Shown here: one piece after another, positions 16,719 to 25,334 of the stretch | How positions within the stretch are numbered: position 1 is the first letter of the stretch | Layout of the letters: every line of letters begins with the position of its first letter | Origin: an uncultured Aquimarina sp. | GTDB taxonomy: Bacteria; Bacteroidota; Bacteroidia; Flavobacteriales; Flavobacteriaceae | Length of the DNA: 64,000 nucleotides | Direction of reading: 5' to 3' | Assembly (NCBI GenBank): GCA_947489685.1 | Contig: CANLEM010000001.1 | Span: 434,001-498,000 of the forward strand | Program-made: the position numbers and the translations under genes | The notes under the pieces: model-generated | Databases searched by the model: none | What the model saw: the letters and a program-made list of their open reading frames with translations, nothing else | What the model was told of the DNA's origin: nothing

Positions 16719-17906
16719 TTAAAGTCCAAATCCTTTAAAATCTTCCTTCCTGTAAGTTTTACTATTTGAGATAGTTGGCGTTTTGAAATAGCCTAATTTG
16801 TCCTGTACTTCTTTGGCACGAGTAATAAATTCTTCACTCATTTCTGGTATGTAGTGAGAACAAATATCATAAACATCTTGTCCATCACCATTATTGCCAA
16901 ATGCAATACCAATTACCCATTCAGCAGTTGGATTGTCCATTCTTGCAACTATACATCTTAGCTCTAATTCTTTCTCTTTGCCTTCCCAGTTTTTGGAAGT
17001 TAAGGGCATAAAAACGTAACAATGTTTGGCATCTCTTAGAGGTCTAAGCATTCTGGCACTTGTCTTTCTTTGAATTGCGTTGTCCAATATACCACCTAAT
17101 TCTATTCTATTTATTCGAGATTCTTGATTGATGACTCTTATGGCTTCCTCTAATTCATTTCTGCGTTTATCTGTTGTTTCTTCAGAAATATGATAGTCGT
17201 GCAATTGTGCAATCATATAGTCCCAAATATAGCTTTGGGGTAAAAGGTTTCTCCATTCCAGATATTCGTCTGACGCTACATAAGAATCCCACAAGCCGCC
17301 CTCAGAGACTATTGAATGAACTTTTTCATCAATATCTAGACCAGTTTGGATATAAAAGGCAAGAAAATCGGATTCTTTGGGCATAGAAAAATACTTTCCT
17401 TTTAAGAACTGAACCTTGTCAGTAAGATACTTTGTGAAATCTATAATTGTGTCAAGTTCATTCAATAGAATAGAAGTTGATTCTTCATCAAAAACGTGTA
17501 CAAAACCTTGTCCAAAATCGCCATAAGGTAAAGGGAATGAGTTGTCACTTCCAAAAGCAATCGCAATTCTAAATATTATTCTTTGGTTTATAGGTGGCAA
17601 GGAAATTTTGTTAGTTCTGTTCTTGGCATAAACCTCATTGGCAGTCCTAAGAAATCGTTCAGCACCATAGATTTGTTTTGCTGAATCTTCAATGGCTTTT
17701 TTTACCCAACGTTCATATCGAACATCTTCGTCAGAATGGATTGACATTCTGATATCTTTAACGGAAATGATTAAAATGTAATTACCACAAACAACTAAAA
17801 CATCACATAGTTCTTTGTTCTTTTTACCTATGGGATTGGGAAAATTCCAGAAGGGAAGAAATGATTTTTTACAAAGATTAGATACGTAGTGCTCGGATGG
17901 TGTCAT
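16719..17906 (-). CDS. Unknown protein with possible PD-(D/E)xK-like nuclease N-terminus
   Basis: A 395-residue protein I do not recognise. Residues about 25-55 read KNKELCDVLVVCGNYILIIS followed by VKD. The arrangement Glu/Cys-Asp, beta strand, then beta strand ending S-x-K resembles the core of restriction-endonuclease-like folds, although Ser replaces the usual acidic residue. The rest is mixed alpha/beta with no clear motif. It is on the same strand as gajA, 71 bases upstream, so it may be cotranscribed and act with Gabija, or be an independent defence gene. A 6-bp dyad (17913-17937) precedes the start. Confidence 0.5.
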   Translation of the reverse strand: MTPSEHYVSNLCKKSFLPFWNFPNPIGKKNKELCDVLVVCGNYILIISVKDIRMSIHSDEDVRYERWVKKAIEDSAKQIYGAERFLRTANEVYAKNRTNKISLPPINQRIIFRIAIAFGSDNSFPLPYGDFGQGFVHVFDEESTSILLNELDTIIDFTKYLTDKVQFLKGKYFSMPKESDFLAFYIQTGLDIDEKVHSIVSEGGLWDSYVASDEYLEWRNLLPQSYIWDYMIAQLHDYHISEETTDKRRNELEEAIRVINQESRINRIELGGILDNAIQRKTSARMLRPLRDAKHCYVFMPLTSKNWEGKEKELELRCIVARMDNPTAEWVIGIAFGNNGDGQDVYDICSHYIPEMSEEFITRAKEVQDKLGYFKTPTISNSKTYRKEDFKGFGL

Positions 17907-17912
17907 AAAAAA

Positions 17913-17937
17913 TGCAGAAACTAAATTAGTATCTGCA
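17913..17937 (-). repeat. Short dyad upstream of the 395-residue gene
   Basis: TGCAGA (17913-17918) and TCTGCA (17932-17937) form a perfect 6-bp inverted repeat with a 13-base spacer, just before the start at 17906. It could be an operator or a weak hairpin in the leader. Confidence 0.35.
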
Positions 17938-17972
17938 AAGAAAGAATAAAATTTGTTGTGGACTGAACGAAT

Positions 17973-18335
17973 TCAAAAAGGCCCTTTTTCTCTCGGTTCT
18001 TTACTCGTTACTTTCCATTGGTCATTTTCTTTGACGAGTTTAAAAATACCCGACTTTCCATCAAAAGACGTTTTATATTTTACCCAGGCAATTTCACCTT
18101 CGGTAGCTTCATCCAAAATTTCAACCTCAATATCTTTGTCAGACTCTGGTATCATATTTTGAACCGTAACCAAACTGGCATAGCCTTCTGATGTAGTGTG
18201 CTTTTTTAGGGCAGATTCATCTTTTGAAAAAAAACTCTCAGCCACAATTTGTGCCGTTTCGGTGTGAGACATATTGTTATTCTCCGCGCAGGAAATAAAC
18301 AGAAGTACGAGTGAGCAAATGACTAATCTTTTCAT
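17973..18335 (-). CDS. Small lipoprotein, DUF4878/NTF2-like
   Basis: A 120-residue protein with a lipoprotein signal (MKRLVICSLVLLFISC, lipobox Cys16). The rest is an NTF2-like fold reminiscent of DUF4878: a helix pair with FFSKDESALKKHTTSEGYAS, then beta strands ending in W-K-V. It is the last gene of the tra operon, eight bases after TraN. Whether it is part of the transfer channel or an unrelated periplasmic lipoprotein is not known; related small lipoproteins occur in the same position in other flavobacterial elements as far as I recall. Confidence 0.6.
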   Translation of the reverse strand: MKRLVICSLVLLFISCAENNNMSHTETAQIVAESFFSKDESALKKHTTSEGYASLVTVQNMIPESDKDIEVEILDEATEGEIAWVKYKTSFDGKSGIFKLVKENDQWKVTSKEPREKGPF

Positions 18336-18342
18336 GATATTA

Positions 18343-19173
18343 TTAATTTGGGTTATTGATATATCTGTGTGATATCGTTAATTCAATATTGCGTTCGCCA
18401 TCTTTCTCGTTCAATTCCAAAATTACCCTGCGGTCATTGGATAATGAAAATTTGGGTAATACATAAACAAATCTTGACATCTTACCCTCTTCAATTTTTG
18501 AAGGAAGATGGTGTCTGTAAATAGGTTCTTGATACAAACGCTGTAAAGATTTCTTTTTTCCTTTTTGTCGAGTCTCGATGGAAAGGTTCAAGAAATTCTG
18601 GTCGTAATCCAATGTGGAATTATTCTCAATCTGGATAACGAAGTAAAGTTCTTCCTTATCAAAAACAATATTCTCAACACTCAAAACAATGCTTTCGTTT
18701 CGTTTCTTAATTCGACCTATGCGTTGGTTTCTGTTAAGAATATAAGAGCAGAATTTTTGATAGTAATACGTTCTGTTGTCTATACTTTTTTCAGAAGTTT
18801 CAGCCTGAATCGAATCGGTTACGATTGGTCTTTCATTCCCAATACTATTTGACAATGGGATGAAATAATTGAGCTTAGACAGCTGCTTTTTATACCTTAC
18901 AATATACGAAAAAATTGAACCATTTCTGTTGACTACCAGTAGATTACTTTCTTTCCCAGGCTTCGCCTGTAGCAGTCCAAAATATTGCTCTTTTTCACGA
19001 TTGTAAGTAAAGACAAAATTATCCGAACCGGTTACGCCTTGTCGTATGGGTTCTGGAAAAAACAGCGCAACATTTTTAGTGTCGTTTGCATAAATGGTAT
19101 CGAGGACTGAATTTGTCTGCGCTTTTGCGAAAGCGGAAATCAATAAAGCCATTATTAAAATAGTTGCTTTCAT
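18343..19173 (-). CDS. traN: Conjugative transposon protein TraN (DUF4138)
   Basis: A 276-residue exported protein with signal peptide MKATILIMALLISAFAKAQ. Then come the TraN-type segments DTIYANDTKNVALFFPEPIR and KPGKESNLLVVNRNGSIFSY, and a beta-rich C-terminal domain. In Bacteroides elements TraN belongs to the periplasmic/outer-membrane part of the T4SS, corresponding to VirB9. It overlaps the end of TraM by four bases, indicating translational coupling. Confidence 0.85.
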   Translation of the reverse strand: MKATILIMALLISAFAKAQTNSVLDTIYANDTKNVALFFPEPIRQGVTGSDNFVFTYNREKEQYFGLLQAKPGKESNLLVVNRNGSIFSYIVRYKKQLSKLNYFIPLSNSIGNERPIVTDSIQAETSEKSIDNRTYYYQKFCSYILNRNQRIGRIKKRNESIVLSVENIVFDKEELYFVIQIENNSTLDYDQNFLNLSIETRQKGKKKSLQRLYQEPIYRHHLPSKIEEGKMSRFVYVLPKFSLSNDRRVILELNEKDGERNIELTISHRYINNPN

Positions 19174-20099
19174 AATTTTGGTTTTAAGATTAATCTATAA
19201 TTGTTCAGAACGGTTACTTTTACCCTTCGGTTAGAACGTCGAAATACTTGTGTAAGCCCACCCACTTGTGGAACACTAGGAATGTTGATGTCACTAATGA
19301 CATCATCTAGCACTTCTCTTGTGGCTTCTGCCCTAAAGTTATTCTCGACATAAATACCTTCGCTTCCATCTTGCAAATCGAATGCTTTGAGCTTTGTAGG
19401 ATGATGATTGATATTTTCGATTTGAATCAGCGCGCGATTTGGCTGAAAACTAATAAACCCAAAAACGGGTGTATTCTTTGGCATCAGCTTACCATTAATA
19501 GTTGCCGATTGAGTAAGGCGCATTCTTAATCTAGTATTTGCCGTTACGATTTGGTCGCCATCAACGATAACATCAATTCTTTCATCTGTATTACCAATAA
19601 TCGAAAACTCATTGGGTTTAGGCGAAGCTGCAAAGAACAATTGATGTTCGAGCCCCAGTTCTTTCACTTGGATTTTTTGTTCTCTTTTGACTTCTGCAGA
19701 GTCTACTTGTGTCGTATTCTTGTCCGCGATTTTTCTCTGCCCTATGTTTCTGTATGTCTTTTCCGAATACTGAATTTTACCAGCATCGTAAATACTATCT
19801 ACAATACGTTCCTTCTCTCGTTCTGGAAGGTCTGGGTCGTAAAAGCCCAGGGAATCAATTAGTTTTTCATCATAGATGCTTGGTGCATTTGTTTCACGCA
19901 CTTCCTTGAGGTCGTTAATAGCATCTAGCTTAGACTCGTACTCTTGCTGATTTTCTTCCAATTCTGGAACTAAGGTCTGTTCAAGATTTTCATTTTCACT
20001 CTCATCATCGCCCATCACTAGTACGGAATAGGAAATCAGGAAAATAAAAATCACAGCCAAGACTGCTGAAAAGACGATTTTATTTTTTTCTACCTTCAT
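19170..20099 (-). CDS. traM: Conjugative transposon protein TraM
   Basis: A 309-residue protein with one N-terminal membrane segment (IVFSAVLAVIFIFLISYSVL), an acidic coiled-coil stalk (about 35-130), and a C-terminal beta domain (about 165-309) containing NTRLRMRLTQSATINGKLMP. This layout matches TraM, the VirB10-like scaffold that spans the periplasm. It is shorter than the CTnDOT protein (about 450 residues), mostly in the stalk. Its start overlaps the end of TraK by 20 bases, leaving no room for a TraL gene. Confidence 0.85.
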   Translation of the reverse strand: MKVEKNKIVFSAVLAVIFIFLISYSVLVMGDDESENENLEQTLVPELEENQQEYESKLDAINDLKEVRETNAPSIYDEKLIDSLGFYDPDLPEREKERIVDSIYDAGKIQYSEKTYRNIGQRKIADKNTTQVDSAEVKREQKIQVKELGLEHQLFFAASPKPNEFSIIGNTDERIDVIVDGDQIVTANTRLRMRLTQSATINGKLMPKNTPVFGFISFQPNRALIQIENINHHPTKLKAFDLQDGSEGIYVENNFRAEATREVLDDVISDINIPSVPQVGGLTQVFRRSNRRVKVTVLNNYRLILKPKL

Positions 20100-20709
20100 C
20101 GTTTAATTTTTTTAAGGTGTTCTCGAAATAGTTTGTAATCAACAATCCGTGTGGATTGTTTGGAAAGTTTCTGTCAACCGTTATTAGGTTTCCGCTTGAA
20201 ACCAATTCGTAGATATCGATGATTGAGCCCCTATTTATTTCAAAAATGGTTGTGGTCGTGAAACTGTAAGTGCCATTGCTTTCTAAAATTCTCGAATCGA
20301 TACTCAATACTTTCTGCACCAATGAATACTGTAATAATCGGTTATAGACACCATCAGCTTTTTTCTGACGGTATAGATTGTCTACAGAACTATTGCCCAA
20401 CCAAAGAGCTTTTTCCAAATTCCGCTCATAGTTACTGGCATCAATGTTATAGAAGTAGTTGTGGAACAGGTCTAAATGCGCCAAAGCTTCCACTCTAAAA
20501 TTTTCCTTTTGGGTCACAAGTTTCAGCGGAATAATACTGCCATCAGTATTGATGGCAAAGGCGCTATTAAGGGCTTCTTTATTCGTTTTAAAAGCCATCC
20601 AAAGAGAAAAAGTGCTAGATAGCATCGCAAAAATGACAACTGCCAACACGATAGACCTGTTCAACTTTAAGACGTTATAAATGTTTTTATATGGTGTTTT
20701 CATTTTCAT
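20080..20709 (-). CDS. traK: Conjugative transposon protein TraK
   Basis: A 209-residue protein with an N-terminal membrane helix (SIVLAVVIFAMLSSTFSLWM) followed by a periplasmic alpha/beta domain with the typical ALWLGNSSVDNLYRQKKADG segment. It corresponds to VirB8, which nucleates T4SS assembly. A second ATG six bases in is equally possible. It is tightly linked to TraJ (five bases) and TraM (overlap). Confidence 0.87.
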   Translation of the reverse strand: MKMKTPYKNIYNVLKLNRSIVLAVVIFAMLSSTFSLWMAFKTNKEALNSAFAINTDGSIIPLKLVTQKENFRVEALAHLDLFHNYFYNIDASNYERNLEKALWLGNSSVDNLYRQKKADGVYNRLLQYSLVQKVLSIDSRILESNGTYSFTTTTIFEINRGSIIDIYELVSSGNLITVDRNFPNNPHGLLITNYFENTLKKLNDEGRKK

Positions 20710-20714
20710 TAGAA

Positions 20715-21557
20715 TTAACTCGTAAACAATCTCAGGGTAAACGAAGTAGCGCGCTTGTATAATTTGAATTTTAGAAAAACAATAAACCCTACTGAACCTA
20801 ATTGAACGACTGGTGCGAAAAAGCCCTGGCCCACATCGGTCCCAAAAAGGTTTGTCCAGAAGTTGGTATTGATTTCTGTATAAAGTGCGTTTATGAATAC
20901 ATTTACAAGAAAAAAAGCTGGCACAAGCATATAAACCGCAGCGTACAGTTTGAAAAATGTGTAGGCAAGCGAACGGAATTTTTCAAATACTGCCAAACTA
21001 ATGACCAACGGAAAAAATGCCTGCATTATTCCCAATAGGAAGAATCGTTCTGCCAAGAACAATGGATAAATGAACAAATCCAATATCCAAAGAAAAAGAC
21101 TGATGATGAAAGCAAATATTTTGAAGCCGTAAAGTGGTGTTACCAAGGCTTCGTACAACAACGTCATCGCAGCCTGAGCCACTTCTATGATACTTACATC
21201 TTCTTCAATTGGGATGTCCTGCATCTGCAAAGGCAATAAGGCTGGTGCGGTACCACGATACTGTGCTTCTATGGAAACAAGTATGCCATCAAAGAAACCA
21301 AGTACTTGTGTAGAGAAAATGACCAGAATGACGATTGCAAAATTCTTTGCCAGTTCGCCAGGACTCAATCCCCAAGTGTAACCGTCTTTATCTGCAATAC
21401 CTTCATTGTATTTTTTAAGGATATTTACTAGAAAGAACAAGACAGCAAGCGTTTTCATTCCGGCAATGGTGTATTGCGAAAAGGCGCTGGCCTGTATGGT
21501 TTGGAACACCGTATCGATGTATTCCAGTCCAATCCCTAAAAGTATGGTCGCAATCAT
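20715..21557 (-). CDS. traJ: Conjugative transposon protein TraJ (VirB6/TrbL-like)
   Basis: A 280-residue polytopic inner-membrane protein with about six hydrophobic helices, including FAIVILVIFSTQVLGFFDGI and a long ILDLFIYPLFLAERFFLLGI region. It matches TraJ of Bacteroidetes conjugative transposons, the VirB6-like channel component. It is somewhat shorter than the Bacteroides version. It is placed two bases after the DUF4141 gene and just before traK, the conserved order. Confidence 0.82.
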   Translation of the reverse strand: MIATILLGIGLEYIDTVFQTIQASAFSQYTIAGMKTLAVLFFLVNILKKYNEGIADKDGYTWGLSPGELAKNFAIVILVIFSTQVLGFFDGILVSIEAQYRGTAPALLPLQMQDIPIEEDVSIIEVAQAAMTLLYEALVTPLYGFKIFAFIISLFLWILDLFIYPLFLAERFFLLGIMQAFFPLVISLAVFEKFRSLAYTFFKLYAAVYMLVPAFFLVNVFINALYTEINTNFWTNLFGTDVGQGFFAPVVQLGSVGFIVFLKFKLYKRATSFTLRLFTS

Positions 21558-21559
21558 CT

Positions 21560-22147
21560 CTAATATTCGGTATCTCGGTTGTTGACCTTATCCTGCATTT
21601 TTCTGAAGGATATAATGTCGCGATAGCGCTTTGTTTTCGTAGTAATGTTGGAAACCATTTCTTTTGATTCCTTTTCTTTTTGCTTCAATACTTCCGCACG
21701 TTCTGCATCGGTCATTTTCAAATAATCGCTGGATAATACTTCATCGATAAAGTCAACCGTATCTAAAGAATGCTGGACTATGATATTGAATGATTCTGTT
21801 ACCCGAGTTACTTCCTCTGGTTTGATGTAGGGCGAGTTCAGAATATCCTGTAAATCATTTTGCATTACTTGGATAAGCCGCTGATTATTCTGCGCAATCT
21901 CCTCTACCGCTCTAAGTTGTTGAACAACACTAGATACTTTTTCGATAGCTTCTTTGGCATCTTTCAAAAACTTTACAGATTTGATGAGCTGACTCGTTTG
22001 TTTTGCTGATTCCACGAGCGATTTTACCAAACTGATAAAATTGGTATTGTCATAAACAGGCATTCCCTGAGCGGAGGCACCTTTAGGCAATAAAAGGGCA
22101 ACCACTATGATTAGCCCAAATAACATTGTTTTGATTTTTGTCTTCAT
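21560..22147 (-). CDS. Conjugal transfer protein, DUF4141/TraI-like (VirB5-type)
   Basis: A 195-residue secreted helical protein. A signal peptide (MKTKIKTMLFGLIIVVALLL, ending near ASA) is followed by long amphipathic helices (QLIKSVKFLKDAKEAIEKVS). The family (DUF4141, often called TraI in Bacteroides elements) sits between TraG and TraJ and is probably the VirB5-like minor pilus or adhesin component. Note that this is not the F-plasmid TraI relaxase. The spacing of two to five bases to both neighbours shows a single operon. Confidence 0.75.
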   Translation of the reverse strand: MKTKIKTMLFGLIIVVALLLPKGASAQGMPVYDNTNFISLVKSLVESAKQTSQLIKSVKFLKDAKEAIEKVSSVVQQLRAVEEIAQNNQRLIQVMQNDLQDILNSPYIKPEEVTRVTESFNIIVQHSLDTVDFIDEVLSSDYLKMTDAERAEVLKQKEKESKEMVSNITTKTKRYRDIISFRKMQDKVNNRDTEY

Positions 22148-22152
22148 AATTT

Positions 22153-24555
22153 TTATGTTTTAGATGTGAATTCAATTATTGCTTTTTGCATATCCTGATG
22201 CTCATTATAGAGCTTCATTATTTCCTCATTTTCTTTACCGTCGGTCAGGTAGGCAGCATATACTTCTTTGGGAACCTCAAGACGGAAAATGTTACTTTCT
22301 CTACCAATCTTGATGAACATTTCGGTGTACTTCCGTGGTCCGGAAAGATTGTTTTTAATGGATTTTAATTGGTTAAGGTCGTGGCTGGATAGATTGAGCC
22401 TTTTGACCAATTCGTCATAGCCTTTTTCATTGTTCAGGCTATAAATGACTTGCGTGTTTTCAAGGATGCTTGCGGAAGTAGAATTGTTCGGAAGCTGATT
22501 GATAGATTGTAGAATAATCCCAATCGAACCGTTCTGTTTACGTATCGCTTGATAGTAAAACTCAACACTTTCTAATACGTTATCAAACTTCAGTTGCTTT
22601 GCAAACTCGTCAAATAGGATGATGCCTTTTTCCGCCCTGTTTTTCCAAATAGTTCTTTGGATGGCGGACTTAATCAACTTCAACATCACGGATAGAATTT
22701 CCTTATTGTCCTTTACTTCGTCAAGTTCAAAAACAATCAATCTTTTGTCCTCAATTTTATAGGTCTGGTCTTCGCTAACCTCGAATAGAAAACTGTATAG
22801 ACCATCGCCGACATACTCTGACATTACGTGCAAGAAGCTCGTGACATTGAAGTAGTCGGGATGGATTTTCAAGGTGTCCAGAAGGTTTTTCTGATTCCTT
22901 TCTATAAAGCTGTAGAAACCATCTAAAGAGTGGTTTTCTGAAGTGCTATCGTAATAGTAGCGCAATATCTTTTTAACCGAAACCGATTGTGCTTTCGTGA
23001 CTTTTAAATCTGAAGCAAACAATTCAAATAAGAAAACTGACAGGTCTTCCAATCGTTCTGGTGTCAAGTCATTTTGGTTACTTATATAAAATGGATTGAT
23101 GCCAAGGTTCTTTCCGCTTTCATAGCGCAGTACCGTATATTTTTCTGGGTAGAGTTTGGCAAACTTGGTGTAGGATCCACCAAGGTCGATAATGACCAGA
23201 CGAACGCCGCTCTCAAAATATTGACGCAATATGTTGTTGGCCAAAAAGGACTTCCCTTCACCTGTGGGCGCAAATATGGCAAAGTTGCGAGCCTTGATGC
23301 GTTTCTTTCGTTCGTCCCAAACATCCTTTAAAACTGGAATATTATGTTCACGGTCGTTAAAGATGATGCCAGTAGCATCGGACTTGTAGTTCGTATTGTT
23401 GATGAACAGGCAAAGTGCGTGTTTTAAATCAGTTACGTATAAATCATTGTTTGAGAAATTGGATGAAAAGCAGCAGTAACTATTTAGAATATAATTCTTT
23501 CGTTCCTCGCCTCTTGGATAGTATGGTATGATATCCAGTTCCTTGAACTCGGTCTTGATTTTCGAGGTTATACTGTCCAGCTCTTTGGCATCTTTAGACC
23601 AATACACGATATTTAAATGACCACGAATAATACGTGCATTATCATCAGCATTAATTTGGTCAAGGATGTGTTGAATTTTACCAAGTACCACTTTATTCTG
23701 CGAGCCGAAATTTGAACTTTTGTTCAGTTCCTCGACTTTCTTGTCCAGCAGTTTGCGCCACTTTTGTTTGTCATCCAAATACAAGATTTGGTTGACAATA
23801 TGGTTCTCATTAAGCGTAAGCCCTAAGCCATCAATGAACCCCTGATGAAACACAAAATCGTCAGAAGTGAATTTCTCATTGGTCTTGCTACTCTGTACAC
23901 TTTCGCCAAAGCACAGTTCGCTATTGATGGCCAGGGCATCAAAATGGTTTTCGCCGATATTGACGCTTTTCTTTTCTAATATGATGTCCGTGTCAAAACC
24001 TTCGTTGAAGCCGTTGAAATAGCCATTCGTGAGTTGCTGAATCTCTTCCTCTTTAAGCGAAATAAATTCCATTTTTCGGCTATTGTTGATGAAGGAAACA
24101 GAATCACTTACCAAGTTGGTGAAGCTTTTTACGTTCTCATCCAATTCTTGAACAATGCCCTTTGTTACTTTACGGAAAGGATTGACATATTTTGAATTAT
24201 TAAGTGCTTTGTTCTTGGTCAGGATGAAGAACAGATAGCATTTATGTATTATATGTCCACGTCCTTTAAAATGCTCGTGCGTTACTTTTTCCAGAAAGGT
24301 TGTATTTGGAAGTTGTTCCGAAGAATAGGACTTCTTTAAATAGACATCCTGTTTATGAACCACAGTCCCAACAGGCAGCGATTTCAAAGCCTGAAACCAA
24401 GCACTGTGCATATCCTCAAAATCCTTTTCTGAAAGGGAATAGATTTCAGGTAGATTCCCTTCATAGCACAGTACTACGTTGCCATTGTTAGCATAGACGA
24501 TATTGTCCCGGATATCTGCAATGGGTTGATATTTAGAAAGGTTAGTCTTGTTCAT
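22153..24555 (-). CDS. traG: Conjugation system ATPase TraG (VirB4 family)
   Basis: An 800-residue cytoplasmic ATPase that powers pilus and channel assembly. Walker A is FAPTGEGKSFLANN (Lys435) and Walker B is GIILFDEFAKQ (about 635-645). The N-terminal half is the VirB4-type domain with the family segment PIADIRDNIVYANNGNVVLC at the start. Full length for Bacteroidetes TraG (about 800-830). The start overlaps the end of TraF by 14 bases. It is the most reliable marker of the T4SS in this window. Confidence 0.95.
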   Translation of the reverse strand: MNKTNLSKYQPIADIRDNIVYANNGNVVLCYEGNLPEIYSLSEKDFEDMHSAWFQALKSLPVGTVVHKQDVYLKKSYSSEQLPNTTFLEKVTHEHFKGRGHIIHKCYLFFILTKNKALNNSKYVNPFRKVTKGIVQELDENVKSFTNLVSDSVSFINNSRKMEFISLKEEEIQQLTNGYFNGFNEGFDTDIILEKKSVNIGENHFDALAINSELCFGESVQSSKTNEKFTSDDFVFHQGFIDGLGLTLNENHIVNQILYLDDKQKWRKLLDKKVEELNKSSNFGSQNKVVLGKIQHILDQINADDNARIIRGHLNIVYWSKDAKELDSITSKIKTEFKELDIIPYYPRGEERKNYILNSYCCFSSNFSNNDLYVTDLKHALCLFINNTNYKSDATGIIFNDREHNIPVLKDVWDERKKRIKARNFAIFAPTGEGKSFLANNILRQYFESGVRLVIIDLGGSYTKFAKLYPEKYTVLRYESGKNLGINPFYISNQNDLTPERLEDLSVFLFELFASDLKVTKAQSVSVKKILRYYYDSTSENHSLDGFYSFIERNQKNLLDTLKIHPDYFNVTSFLHVMSEYVGDGLYSFLFEVSEDQTYKIEDKRLIVFELDEVKDNKEILSVMLKLIKSAIQRTIWKNRAEKGIILFDEFAKQLKFDNVLESVEFYYQAIRKQNGSIGIILQSINQLPNNSTSASILENTQVIYSLNNEKGYDELVKRLNLSSHDLNQLKSIKNNLSGPRKYTEMFIKIGRESNIFRLEVPKEVYAAYLTDGKENEEIMKLYNEHQDMQKAIIEFTSKT

Positions 24556-24826
24556 AGTCGAAACCTGAATTACGCTTGTTACTGATAATTTTAGGGAATG
24601 CGTTAGCTGTTTGAAATAGCTGAGGGTTATGGGTTATTCTCGTCAATGCCACGTAAAGCCCAGCATTAAAAACCAGTACACCTATAATTATCCCAAAGCT
24701 GAAAGAGAATATGATAATGAGCAACGAGGCCAAAATGGAAACCATCATTAAGGTAAACAGGGAAATGGGCAAGCCAAAAATGACCGCCTGTTTCCTGATG
24801 TTTTTATAGACCTCGAATTTCTTCAT
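24542..24826 (-). CDS. traF: Conjugative transposon protein TraF (DUF4133)
   Basis: A 94-residue membrane protein with two adjacent hydrophobic helices (IFGLPISLFTLMMVSILASL and SFGIIIGVLVFNAGLYVALT) and a short C-terminal tail. This matches DUF4133/TraF, the VirB3-like subunit that associates with the VirB4 ATPase encoded just downstream. It lies 31 bases after TraE. Confidence 0.85.
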   Translation of the reverse strand: MKKFEVYKNIRKQAVIFGLPISLFTLMMVSILASLLIIIFSFSFGIIIGVLVFNAGLYVALTRITHNPQLFQTANAFPKIISNKRNSGFDYEQD

Positions 24827-24857
24827 ACAGTTAGGTAATTAAATCCCATTTAGTGGG

Positions 24858-25145
24858 TTACACTACGATTCCAATGAGGTAAGTAAAGATTCCGACTACA
24901 GCACCAGCAATCAAAACGAATACGAGTACTCTGGTAATCCCTTTTTTAAGGTCTGCGTTTTCACCAAAGAAATGACCAGCATTAAAGAGAAAACCGACGA
25001 GGAAAATGACACCAAGTAAGATGGGAAATATGGCTCGTATAGTATCGCCCACATCGTTAACGGAATCTTCAATGCCACCAATTTGAGCAAATAACGAAGT
25101 GGATAAGAGCGAAAGAATGGCTGCTAAATAAAGTGATTTTTTCAT
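24858..25145 (-). CDS. traE: Conjugative transposon protein TraE (DUF4134)
   Basis: A 95-residue protein with a signal peptide (MKKSLYLAAILSLLSTSLFA) followed by two hydrophobic helices separated by a short charged loop. This is the DUF4134/TraE layout, VirB2-like pilin in Bacteroidetes T4SS. It is the first gene of the minus-strand tra operon, and the promoter should lie in the AT-rich divergent gap 25146-25334 shared with the amidase gene. Confidence 0.85.
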   Translation of the reverse strand: MKKSLYLAAILSLLSTSLFAQIGGIEDSVNDVGDTIRAIFPILLGVIFLVGFLFNAGHFFGENADLKKGITRVLVFVLIAGAVVGIFTYLIGIVV

Positions 25146-25334
25146 AACATAACGGATTAAAATTTTGTGTTGTTTTTGTTATGAGAAATTTACATATATT
25201 TGATTATAAATAACTGAAAATCAGATATTTGTGAATAAAATATTATTTGAAATCAATTGAATTTAATTACTATTATTTGGTATCAAATGCTATGAATTTT
25301 TGAAGTGAAGTTGTTGATAACCTGAAAATTAAAA

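Noticed and set aside
22186..22368. Plus-strand ORFs inside traG and other conjugation genes
   Set aside because: They are shadows of the conserved minus-strand tra genes.
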